From Leucaena leucocephala (taxonomy: Eukaryota; Streptophyta; Magnoliopsida; Fabales; Fabaceae), in contig CM073547.1 in NCBI GenBank assembly GCA_037074615.1, positions 16,150,501 to 16,214,500 on the forward strand: a DNA stretch of 64,000 bases, in the 5' to 3' direction. The stretch's first letter is position 1; every line of letters starts with the position of its first letter. This document shows positions 24,421 through 35,900 of this stretch, piece by piece. Position numbers and translations under genes: made by a program. Under the pieces are notes generated by a model. It ran no database searches, was not told the DNA's origin, and saw only the letters and a list, made by a program, of their open reading frames with translations.

Positions 24421-25532
24421 AATGGTTAGTTACCCTCGTGGACTGTGTGTCCACATCTATTTTCGTTCTGTTGAAGTCCTACAGAAAGATCATGGTTTTG
24501 AAAAGATTGTTTTGAATGAGTTATTTGAAATGGTTAGTTCATACGGTTATTTCCCCTGAAATACAAATGTTGACAAAAAGATTTGCATTAGATTTCAAAG
24601 CATTATGAAATACATTTTCAATATGATTAGGCATTGTTGACTTCCACATTTTTTTTAAATCATGTTTTTGGGACGTTATTCACGAGTAGATTATTTGGCT
24701 TCAGATAGTGCAGGTGACCCTAATCCTCCAGCTGAGCAGTAAAGAGTCTCGTTATCGATCCGAAGCATTGTTTGACAGATACTACTTTGATGTAATTACT
24801 TTCTGAAGAACTTGTATTATTTTGGAAAGGATAATGCTCCGCATAAACCTTAGAAAAGTTTTCGTATGATTTTGAAAATGTTATGGGAAATTTCAAGGTT
24901 TTAATTCATGTGTTAGGCTTTCAGGATATGAAATAATTATATTCTGTGCCGGTCCCGGTCCAAGTTTAGGGCCGTGACATAAATCAACAGAATATTTTCT
25001 AAGGACTATGTGGAGCATTTACCTTCTTTTCATAATCGTACAAACACTTTCTAAATAATAATTTTATCAAAAGTAGTTTTATCAAAAATGACGCTTCGGA
25101 TCGGCAACGAGGCTCTTCACTGCTCAGCGGGAAGGTTAAGGTCACCTGCACTATCTGAGGCCAAATAATCTACTCGTGAATAACGTCCCAAAAATATGAT
25201 TTAAAATGTGGAAATAAACAATGCATAATCATGTTAAAAATGTATTTCATAATATTTCGTAATCTGATATAAACCTTTCTGTAAACATTTGTATTTCAGG
25301 AGAAACAACAATCTGAAAGAACCATTTTAAATCAATATGAAATAATCATTTCAAACAAATCATTTAAAACAATCCTTTCAAAACCATAATCTTTCTGTAG
25401 AACTTTAACAGAACAAAAATAGACGTGGACACACAGTCCACGAGGGTAAATAACCAATCTAGCGGCTCAAGGCCACTAGACGTCATGAGTACGAGACTCA
25501 CGTAATAATCTGGTGGCTCGAGGCCACAATCT

Positions 25533-25675
25533 GTCGCGAGTATGAGACCTACGTATATCCGTCGCGAGTATGAAATCCACGTATATCCGTCGCGAGTATG
25601 AGACCTACGTATATCCGTCACGAGTATGAAATCCACGTATATCCGTCGCGAGTATGAAACCCACATATATCCGTC
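25533..25675 (-). repeat. Short tandem array in R3 (28-bp units, 5 copies)
   Basis: Units follow GTCGCGAGTATGA(G/A)ACC and end ACGTATATCC, five in a row. It occupies the position equivalent to the arrays of F1, F2 and R2 but has a different unit length. An apparent 120-codon ORF here is only the array in translation. Confidence 0.75.
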
Positions 25676-28084
25676 GAGCTCGGGTAACCAAGGTGAACCA
25701 AGGACTAACAGTACTGCTGTTAGCAACTAGCGTTTTGTATTCCATCCTAAAATATTTCCATCATGTATGGGGTTTATTTCACACGAAATAATCTCAATCG
25801 TTTCACTGTCATAACCATTGGTAAAATCACTTTAACTTTCCAAAAACCCCAGCATGTACATTTGAAATCAAATTACTGTGAAGATATATGAAATTCGCAA
25901 AATAATATATTTCATGAATAACATCAATGCAATGCAACTTTTGCCAAACTCTTTTCAAAAGCTTATTCATCCATTTTCATACATAATCATAATTCCTTTA
26001 TAAACCAATCAAAAGAAAATCATTTCTAGCAATTTAAACCATACTTTCGTAAAATTTACTTTTTGAAATTCAACATGCATTTGAAAATGTAAATTTTAGG
26101 GAATGTTATTCACTCACCTGCCACGCTCCAAAACCTTTACCCGTTCATCCAATCACTTCCGATTACTTTCGCTTCTCAATCCCCTGGTATCCTAAAACAA
26201 AATATCAACATTCTATTCAATGTTTCAACATAAATAATCAGCCTTGATCTAATATTTCAACTAATTATATATCATTAACCAATTGCTTCTATAATCTATA
26301 CCCTATTAGAAGGCATCTTCGGTGCCCTAACTTGGCCATGATTAAATCAATTCAATCACTTATTCCTTTCTTACCACTTCCAAAACTATCACTTTGAGTT
26401 TAACTCTTAACTTGAATATTCCTTTAGTTTCTAAACTTGCTTATTATCTTCAAATATAGCTTAGAGTTTACTTTACTCTATTCCTTCTTTGAATCTCATT
26501 TCAATTATCAACTCTATAAAGCTTCAAATCAACACTTAGAACTCTTTAAACATATTTCAAATGAGATTTATAAATATAATTCTCTTATTTCATATTATGG
26601 TACCTTAAAACAATAGGTCTTAATAAATTTCAGCTCCTTAAATTTAGCCCAACTAACACTTGTCTTCATACATTAAACTACATTTATATCTTACATTTCT
26701 TTAGGTAAATATGTCCTCTTTAATACCTTTCAAGTCCTATTCAATTTACGCTCAAAATTTCATCTCATTATCACTGTTTAAAACCCACCAAAAGCAATAT
26801 AGATACAAACACATGCTGTCAACAAAACTCCCCATGGCAGCAGCAACAAAATACATATATACATATATATATATATATATTCCCTCTTTAACTCTATTAA
26901 CATCCTAACTTCCAAATTCATCCATATGTATATGTACACATATCAGCAGCAGCATCCTCGCTTCCTCTATGTTAAAGAATACATACATGCTACCACACTA
27001 TATATATTTATATATACATATCATATCTACCATCATCTTCTTCAAGATTAACGTACATACACACCATAACAACAACCCATACTTTTAAACATAATTGATC
27101 CTTCATTCCTCACTCATTTTTCCCTTCATCCATCGTCTCATATATATATATATTTCCATAACAGCAGCTTATTTATATATATACATATGTCTTCAGTTTC
27201 AGCATCTTCTTCCTCTCTCCTTTTTTTAAAGCTACATTGCACACCATCATATTCTGATCTTGAATCACAGCAGCACTGTTTATACATACATATATATATA
27301 TATATATTAGAACAATAGCAATGGCGTACTCATATCTTCTTCCCTATTTTCTTTTGCTTTTTTTTCAACCCATAACAACAACTAAGGTATATACGTATGT
27401 ATATATGCCATCAAACAGCCTACGTACAGAAGCATAGTAATCTCTGTGTTTTTTTTTCAGATAGCTACAGTGTACTTCAACCTTAAAATGTGCATATCAA
27501 AGGAAATAATGGCTGAAGGAGGCATAGGGTACTTACCACACATCCCTCACGGTGGTCTTCAGTGGCCACAACTCGCTGGACCTTGCAGCTTACGGCGATC
27601 TGGAAGAGGAGGTTGAAGATATAGACTTGCTACAGTACCTATATGCACTTGATAGCGATGAAAATTAGAAATGGCACTCACCAACAGCATAATAACTAAC
27701 AAAGGACTACCGAAAATGCGCTTTAATGGTGGCTAGTGACACTCCTTCCTCTCCAGTAGCTCACGGATGCACCTCCCTCAACCCTCGCTTTGTTCTTCGC
27801 TGTAGATAGAAACTGCAAGGGATGAAATAGCTTCCACGGTAACATCCCTACAGCAAAGAAACTGACTGAAGCAAGGTGGTGGCAGTGTCTGGTCACATGG
27901 CAATAGACTTCGCATGACGTGAAGCTTTCATCCTTTTATGATCTCTCATTGTCTTCCTTCCTCTGCTTTAGCTGACACCCGAAGGAAAATGAAAAAGGGA
28001 AGTACGGTTTCTGAATAATAGGTAAGAGGGGCATTTAAGTAATTTCACACGCCTAAAAAAAATAAAATCTCTCCTTTCCAGCTG

Positions 28085-28145
28085 CTGGGATTCGAATAAG
28101 GCACCACAGGATTAATTACACTGCTATAAACCACTCAGCTAAGCA
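28085..28145 (-). other. tRNA-like module in family-A LTR R3
   Basis: The minus strand reads TTAGCTGAGTGGTTTATAG (A-box-like) and, about 30 bases on, CTTATTCGAATCCCAGC (B-box-like). It lies about 90 bp from the LTR terminus. Confidence 0.55.
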
Positions 28146-28825
28146 CTCCTCATGAAATTTCACTGTAAGAAAATATATATACATCATCTTAAATTAATTT
28201 TATATCTGTGAAATTTTCAGGGCCATCACACTCAGCCAAGAAAGGAAGAAGAAATCCGATAGCTTACCACATAGTTTAGGGTCTAAGAAGGTTCCAACAT
28301 CCCAGCATCAACTATGCTTCCAACCCCTTTCCAAGCACCCCCACAAGGCAACACCACGCAACAACACCATAGAATAGTGTCAGCTATGACTTGCTATAGT
28401 ACCTCGCTATTTACATCGAGCAACAGAGCAGGGAAAGAAATGCAATGCTAGCACAGAAATGTCACGCACAGTGAAGGCGACAATGCTAGCTGAGCCCCTC
28501 CACAGAAAACTCCAACAATGCTGGCTGCCTCACCTTCACTCTACCTCCTCCACGCTCCCCTTATTCCCCTTCTCGCAACATTAATAGGCAAATGAAAATT
28601 CATACGATGGGACAGTGTCAGCGTTGACGGCACATCAAAGGAAGTTGGGGAAGGCACGACATCGGTGGCATGAAGATTTTCGCTCAGAGCTCTTGTTGTT
28701 CCCCTTGTGTCACCAATGGCTTCTGAGCATTTTATAGTAAAGGGGTACGACGACTGAAAAGAAAATGAGGTAGGGGCATTTTTGTAATTTCACCTGCCAG
28801 AGAAAAATAAAACCCCCATTTTTGC

Positions 28826-28895
28826 AGTCTCCAGGGTTCGAACACATGCCACAGCCTTTAACTCTCGCTTCCTGACCACTCTACTACCCATAAAC
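28826..28895 (-). other. tRNA-like module in family-A LTR R2
   Basis: The minus strand reads GTAGTAGAGTGGTCAGGAAG and then GTGTTCGAACCCTGG, an A-box/B-box-like pair at the position equivalent to R3 and F2. No acceptor stem was found, so it is not a tRNA gene. Confidence 0.55.
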
Positions 28896-28959
28896 CTTTG
28901 ACATTAACAGCAACAAATATACACATAACCCTTGAAAATTCCTAGGCCATAACAGCTGT

Positions 28960-29712
28960 TATGTTGCGTTGAGGATGGAATGGTGATGATGATGACTTCA
29001 GGACGTAGTGTGCACAGGAGACAAGAGGTACCGTGAGATGTTGGAGTAGATATAGATAGAGGTGAATGGTGGGTTCTAGTCACTGCACAGTCACGGTGTT
29101 GATGAGCGTTCAGTTCTCTCCTGGCTCTATTGCTGTGGTCTATTCCTGCTGTCGGCCTTTGGGTATATGCTTGGAGGAAGATGAAAGCTTGTTGTGTGAG
29201 TGTGATGAATCTCCGTCCTTGCTTGAATGAATGTCAATGGCTCCTGTGTGGTGTGTCCCTTCTGCATGTGTGTTCTCTTCCTCTCTCAATTCAGTTCTAC
29301 CGTGTGACCATTGTGGCTTCCTGTGCATCAATTAAAAGGTGAGCTAATGGGCCAAATTGCAAGGTTTGGCCCATTGGATCATATAATGCAATTTTTAATT
29401 TTGTAGTTTTTTGTTATCTTTTGTGAATTTTGATTTCTCCTAAACTCCGAAAATATAAAATCATAATAATATAATATTTTTTTATTTCAAAAATAATTGT
29501 TTAGGAAAAATCATAAAGAAATGACAATTGTGTCCATTTTAGGCACCAATTCAATATAAGGTATATTAAATCAAATAGTGCATAAATAAATAATTAATGA
29601 CTAAAATAATGATAAAAGTCCACAAAAATGATATGAATAAATATATAAAAATATGGGCTTGTCAACATGAATGTTTAATCAACTATAAAATGTGCATTTA
29701 TATGATACTAAC
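28960..29712 (-). repeat. Family-B repeat, copy B2, right part
   Basis: It resumes after LTR R2. The GC-rich part (28960-29340) is followed by AT-rich sequence whose reverse complement matches 57316-57640 and 6270-6590 (landmark GATTTCTCCTAAAC near 29430-29445). ORFs of 63-70 codons here overlap on both strands and look spurious. Confidence 0.55.
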
Positions 29713-30731
29713 ATCACACTTTGAGTGCTTTGGGTTATAAATACAAAAAATTCATGTCAAAATATTGCATTTTACGTCTTTTCTTAGTTGTGCTTTTCTG
29801 TTGACCATGAATAACTGATCGCACAAAGAAAGTTCCACATACTCCTACCTGAGTACTGCTCATTAGGACGAGCTACCAAACGTTCATATACAGAACAAAA
29901 TCCATCGCACATTCATACATGCTTATCCTATCCCATAGCAGAAACAGATGTGCAGAATAATTGCATAAAGATATGAGAGAAAATGTTATTGCCTTAATTA
30001 ATTAGCTTCTTTACCTTATAAAATAATTTTTCTTAAATTTTTAGACCAACCAAAAACCTCTAACTATTTTTCCTTGAATTTTTGGGAAATTAGGCCCTTA
30101 TTTTCCAAAAAATTGCTTTAAAATTATTTATAAATTTTTATAGGAAATAAAATCCTTCATAAACTTTCTAACTTCCTTAGATAATTTAATAATTATTTTC
30201 TCTATTTTTTGAAAATTTCATTTGAAAATAGGCTTTTTGGCCAACAATTCATTTTTAAGGAATTTACATTTGAAATAAACCTCAAATATACCTTAAAAAT
30301 CCATTTTCCATTTTTTGATACTGATCCCTAATTTATGGGCATTATTCCATATTTATAATTTCGCCCTATATTTACTCATGTTTATACATTTTTTCCCTAT
30401 AACTTTTCATTTTTCTAACTTTTAGGCCAACTGAACTTATTTAACCAATACTAAACATTCGGGACGATACTGAAGATAATTATGAATATCATCAATATTA
30501 AATATGCAAAACAAATTCAAACCCCAACAAACTTGCAAACACCTAATGTACATGACTCATCTCAAACTGTACAACACACGAACCCACATCTAAATAAAGA
30601 GAAATATACATAGCAATAGGTCTCCTTGGACCCACATGTTAATGCATCTATCTCTCTCAAATTCTGCAAATTATAAAAGATACACACAATAAATACAACA
30701 AGGGTGATCATAAAAATGTAATGTCCCATTT
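29713..30731. other. Downstream flank of TPS-1, no gene seen
   Basis: AT-rich. The segment 30614-30690 is repeated at 5913-5985 and marks the end of the duplicated TPS unit. No poly(A) signal could be assigned with confidence. Confidence 0.5.
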
Positions 30732-32967
30732 TCAGAATACGAGGGTCTTATCTTTTTGTATCATCGTCTGTCTAATACCATCACCATAAAGCAAAGATTT
30801 AACATGCTCTTCAAGCCTTGAAGGGCTACAGTTATCATAACTGTACATCATAGGCACCATCCTAGCAGCATTCAGACAAATTTTCGAAAAAGACGAGGGA
30901 AATGGATTTGTTGGAGTGAAGCATTCTTTGTTGAGACATTTCCATGCGTCTGAGATCTTATGTTTGATATGCTCTTTTGCAGTTTCCACATAAACTTCTG
31001 GGTCGTCCTTCATGTAACAGTTAAGGTAAGACCCATCTTTGCCAACTTGATTATCGTCCTGTATCAACAAAGACATATTGAAGCTTGTCGGTTGGTCCAA
31101 ATGTGAAGTAGATAACTAAATGGATTGTTGAATTATTAATGGATTTACTACAAGTCATGATTTATCAATTTGATAATTGTTAAATTGTGGTTAGGTTTAT
31201 CTAACGTTTTAAAAGCCAGACGGATAGATATCAAATCAGAAAAGTTAATGGGTCGTAGTTTTCATGGTCCAACCGGTGGCACTGGCATAATAAGTCTACA
31301 AGATGTGAAACTTTTAATAAAATAACATCATATAGCTGCAAAAAGTCTAAAATATATCGACACTTTTATAGGGTTATTTTTATTTTTTAAAATTTTTTAC
31401 CTTTTTTTTTTCTGTCAAGCCCCAAAAAAATGTTTTAGTTCCTAGTCTATTTTTGGGATCTGACTGTACTCCGGTCCAACCCAGCCCAACCATGAAAATA
31501 GTTTTGTGATCCAAATTGTGTCTTTAGTGAGTCTAGTCAATGGTTCAACCAGTCACTTTGTCCAGTTCTTTAATTATTGCTCAGTTCCAGTTCCAATATA
31601 TATGTGCACTCACACAATATTTAAACATTAATCATAATCTCAAGTTTTTTACGGTACCTTTGCACCTTGTAAGTCATCACAAAGCCTGAGAATTGTGGAT
31701 GTGGAGGATATCATTGTTGGAAAGCCATCCAAAAGAGCCAAAGTCTCATTGGTAATGCCCTGACCTAACATGAAGAACGAGTGAACAAGGCACACATCCA
31801 CTCCTGTGCTCACAACCCCATTCTTTAAATACTCCTCACCATTTGGTAACTTCCCTGAACTTAACCATTTTGCTTCTTCCAAAAATGCGTTGCACAATCT
31901 CATCCACTGCAACATTTTATTTATATATATTAATCATGTTATAAACAGAAACATGCACTTAGTTAATTACTAACAGATTTAGTTTGTAATTACCGATTTG
32001 ATTAACATTTTTATTGGGTTCCATCCATGTTTATTTTGGACCCTAATGGAAAATTCATTGGTAATATCATAGAGAGCCTTGAAGCATGCTTTCATGTAGT
32101 CTGGTAATTGTTCAGTTGTTCCCAAATCCCATCTGCATTGATATTCATAAATTTTGTATTGTGTTAAGGCCAATTGATTTTTTTTTATGATCATCAATGA
32201 AATGTATAAATATATGAAACAAAATTTACCTGTTGACAGCATCTACAAAGAGAGTGAGTTCATCCAAACTTCCATAAACATCAAATATATCATCAATTAT
32301 GTATACCAGAGATATTGGCTTGGTGAGTTCAATCCTTTCTTCTGAAAAGCAAGGATCAGTGAGGCATGCCATGGACCACATGTACCACTTTATTGGCTCA
32401 TCTCTTTCAAACTTCAAGTCCTTGGCTAAACCTAGGTCTTTCCACCACCTATATATGTATAAAAGACATAAAACTATGTCAGTACGACAAAGTAAAAGTG
32501 GCTTCTTTACGGTAGTGGTAATTAATCAATGGTATATGGAAGTCTCATATCATTTAATATCAGATAAATAACTTACTTAGACACTGTATATATTTCCTTC
32601 AGGTTGATGGAATTAACTATTTGTGTATTGATTTGGGATAGGTTTTCTAGATGCAATAACCATCCGTTGTTATTGAGCTGGGAATTTGGAGTGAGGAAAT
32701 TTCTGGGTGTAAACCTAGGCAAACTTCTGTAAATTGGGTACTTAAGTGTATTTTCAATAACATTAGCTTCATGATGATGATGAGCATGTAATCTTGATGA
32801 GCGCCATGAACTTAGAAGATTGTAGGTGAAATTCCCAGCTTCATCAAGATCATATTCTCCTTCTATGCTTAACTGTGAAGCTTCAAACAGTTCAATCAAC
32901 CCTTGAATGTTTCCCCAAAGTTTCTGCTTCAGCCGTCCCTTCTTGTCCATGTAGTTTTGAAACACGT
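30732..32967 (-). CDS. TPS-1 exons 3-7 (catalytic domain)
   Basis: Exon 3 (32967-32577) begins DVFQNYMDKKG and carries a histidine run (HAHHHH) absent from TPS-2, encoded by an (ATG)n-like repeat near 32773-32786. Exon 4 (32448-32230) has WWKDLGLAKDL, LTKPISLVYIIDDIFDVYG and ends in AVNR. Exon 5 (32132-31994) starts RWDLGTTEQLPDYMK. Exon 6 (31906-31658) runs from WMRLCNAFLEEAKW to LRLCDDLQGAK. Exon 7 (31058-30732) starts DDNQVGKDGSYLNCYMK and ends KDKTLVF before the stop. Exon sizes follow the seven-exon angiosperm TPS pattern. Confidence 0.88.
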
Positions 32968-35900
32968 CTGCATCATAAGATTCAATAATAACCACTCAAT
33001 TTTTAGATTCAATAACGTTATTATTGCAATAATTGACATATATGTTAGTTACATATATTTAGCACGTGATACTATCACTACAAAAAGACAAACTTTTGGC
33101 GATGACCTTTCAGCGGTGACAAAATATGTCGCCGCTAAAAGTTGATTTTCAGCTACGACAAATATTGTCGACGCTGAACATCAATGATAAAAAATTTTAT
33201 GTTACACTTTTCAGCAGCGATAAAAGCAGTCGTCGCTGAAAATAAGACTTTTTGCGACGATATATTGTTGTCGCCGCAGAAGGTAGGGTAAAAAAAGATT
33301 TCGACGAAGACTTTCAGCGGTGACAAAATATAGTCGCCGCTGAAAGTCTATTTTCAGCGGTGACACTTCTTTGTCGCCGCTGAAAGTAAGAATTTCCTAT
33401 TCTTCCTCCTCCAACTCATTTAAAGGCTATAAAGCAACTATCTATCATATAATTAAATTATTAAATAATATAATTTTTAAATAATAAATATTGTAGTTTG
33501 ACATGTTATTATAGTGAGGAGAGATTATATAGTTAATAACATGATGTTTGTAAAAGAATTAGATGAATTAGGGGTATATGTATGAGATATATATCTGTAT
33601 GAGCATGAGAGTTAATATTTATGTGTTAATGAGTATAAGAGTTAATATCTATATGTTAATGAGCGTCAGAGTTAATATCTGTGTGTTATAAATAATGTGA
33701 GGGAGGAGATAGAGACAAGGAGATGTGTGTGCGCGCGTAAGAAATCAGGAGAAAGAAGGAACATAAAATACATAAGTACATTATTATTTAATGTTACATT
33801 TACCCTCTGTTGCTGCATTCCATATAACATCATATATTTTATAAAAAAAATTATAAAGTATTATCGAGTGTAAGAGTATTTTTTTTCAAATTAAAAAGTG
33901 TGAAAAGTGATATTTGTGAGAAAGAACAATGGAAAGAATAATGGTTAAAAATATTTTGGGATGAAGAAAGATTCATAAAATTAGTATTTTTGGGGCCTAA
34001 AAAATTATGAAAGAGTTTGTTCCCCCAAAAGAAACTGAAATGATTTCATAGCTATTTTTGGACAATAAAAAACTTATTTTCTTAGAAATATGAAGAAAAA
34101 TAATTTGAAGTTATCATTTATCCAAAAAAAATTTATATAAATTTTCTAATAAGTTCAAGAATATAATGGGAAAGAAATATTATTATTTTATTAAGTGGAT
34201 TATTTCTTAAAAATTATTTGGTAAAACTAACACTTTCAGCGGCGACATATAAGTTAATTTTATGTCGCCGCTGAAGGTAAAAGTATTTGGTACAATTAGC
34301 ACTTTTTGTCGCCGCTGAAAGTTAGTTTTAGCGGCGACTTTTTTTTGTCGCCGCTGAAAGTTAGTTTTAGCGGCGACTTTTTCTTGTCGCCGCTGAAAGT
34401 TACTTTCAGCGGCGACTTTTGTGTCTCCGCTGAAGGTAGTTAAGGTTATTTTCCAGAAGGCGCCCTAACATTTTATTTTGTCAACTTCTCAACGGGGTAT
34501 GAGACAGAGGAGCGAGCGATACAGAGAGCGGGAGCCATGGCGGTTTTGCTGGAGACTAACGGAGGCCATCGTAGTGATAATTAGAGGTTGAAGAGTGTGG
34601 ATTGAAGCTTAGCAGCGGGGTTGAAGGTTAGAAGGGGGATTGAATGCAACTGTGGATTGAAGCTTCCAGAGGTAGCTAGGGTTGATTTGGCCGATGGAAA
34701 TTGAAGCTTAGAAGGGGAAATCTGATTTTGGTGTTGTTCAGTGGATTCGTAAGCTGTCTGACGTTAACCCGAACGCCGTCATCTATTTGTGCACTGTGGA
34801 TTGCTTCTTTTAGCTCTGTAACAGGAGTCACCGAAGAAGGTGAGTTTTTCCTATATTTCATCTTTGTCTTCTCCAATATGTGATTTGGCCATTGAATGCT
34901 AGCTGTTGAACCCAATGTATGGTTAAAACCCAGCAGCTGGGGGTGTCTTGCGCTCTGTCTTGTATAAAACCCAGCAGCTGGGGGTGTTGTACAGTGTGGT
35001 AGCTGTTCAGTCGAGTGTGTGTGTGTTTGTGTGTGTTTCATTATTGGAATGTTTCTCAGATCAGAGAGCCATATATATGTAGACATGATTAAGGAGAATA
35101 GATTCATTACCAAAAACTTATGATGGAATTGACAATAAGAACATGCCTAACATGCAAAGAAAAATAAAAACCATGTAGAGACAGTGATGAGTAGATCCAT
35201 TACGACTAACTAACTGAACATCATCAAGTAATTATCAAAGAGAGAACAAATATATGCCCACAAAATCCAACCACTTTCTTCCTCTATCACTCATATCTAT
35301 CTCTTCCTCTTTGGTTGGGTGCCTCATGATAACTCCACACAAACTTCCTGAGTTACTTCATCTTGTCCCTTCCTCCTTCTCTTTTTCCAAGTCTCCATGA
35401 TTAGATACTTGATTGATCACTGCAAGTATTATATTTCCTCGTGTTCATATTATTGCACAACTTTATGATCAGTGACATGTCCTTTAATTTCAGCAAACTA
35501 TTATTATTTCTTTTGTTCACAGACGTAAAAGGTGATTGAATTTGTATAAGAATTGTGAAGTATATTTGATCTATGCACAATTTCCCATGACATGTATCCC
35601 CAAATATTCATTTAAATTAAGAACATGTTTTTAGTTCTTGTTATGCTTCATCTCATGTTTAATCTTTAAGTATGCAACTATGATAATTACTTAGAGATAA
35701 TTATATATACGTATTATTATTCATATACTGATATGTTTGTTAGATTTTCTTGTTGTATCCTGTGTTTAACTGTTTAGGGAATACAAATGGATAAAAGTTG
35801 GCTACATATTAGAGACAGAGGCAACCTATCATATATTAGAGGAGTTGATGCTTTTCTAGAATGGGCATTTAGTCAACCAGGAGTGGTAAATCAAATACGT

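Larger units (their letters stand above)
22341..24979 (+). mobile_element. Family-A LTR F2 inserted into R3 in opposite orientation
   Basis: It starts TGCTATGATCCGGAATTTT, comparable with TGTTATGGCCTAGGAATTTT, the reversed right end of R2. It ends GGGCCGTGACA at 24979. Flanks are the perfect 5-bp duplication TAAAT (22336-22340 and 24980-24984). Length 2639 bp. It carries a tRNA-like module at 22412-22478, a GC-rich block (22480-23200) and a tandem array at 24241-24420. Because R3 is the same family in the other orientation, the two form a large inverted repeat around 24980. Confidence 0.82.
18852..28230 (-). mobile_element. Family-A LTR R3 inserted into R2, itself hit twice
   Basis: It starts TGTCATGTCCC (18852) and ends GGCCATCACA (28230). 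Flanks are CTCAC (18847-18851) and CTCAG (28231-28235), a 5-bp duplication with one mismatch. Its own pieces are 18852-18940, 22307-22335 and 24980-28230, about 3.4 kb. Two later elements split it: LTR C (18941-22301) and family-A copy F2 (22341-24979). It holds a 28-bp tandem array at 25533-25675 and (TA)n runs near 26850-27310. Confidence 0.8.
16007..28954 (-). mobile_element. Family-A LTR R2 with nested insertions
   Basis: It starts TGTCACGTCCC (16007) and ends GGCCATAACA (28954), flanked by the perfect 5-bp duplication GCTGT (16002-16006 and 28955-28959). Its own sequence is 16007-18851 plus 28236-28954, about 3.6 kb; the middle is the younger copy R3 and what landed in R3. It carries a tandem array at 16640-16930 (units around GAGTACAAAACCCACGGTAT). 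No internal retroviral region lies between the ends, so it is best read as a solo LTR. Confidence 0.8.

Noticed and set aside
25533..25675. Regular direct repeats that could suggest a CRISPR array
   Set aside because: Units are joined without unique spacers and the genome is a plant; it is a tandem array in an LTR.
25364..25726. 120-codon open frame, minus strand
   Set aside because: It is the translation of the 28-bp tandem array in LTR R3; the protein repeats mirror the DNA repeats.
32299..33145. Plus-strand open frames over TPS-1
   Set aside because: Antisense shadows of TPS exons 3-4 and intron sequence.
34676..35113. 145-codon open frame antisense to the CACTA leader
   Set aside because: No recognisable domain, low complexity at both ends, opposite strand to the element's genes.
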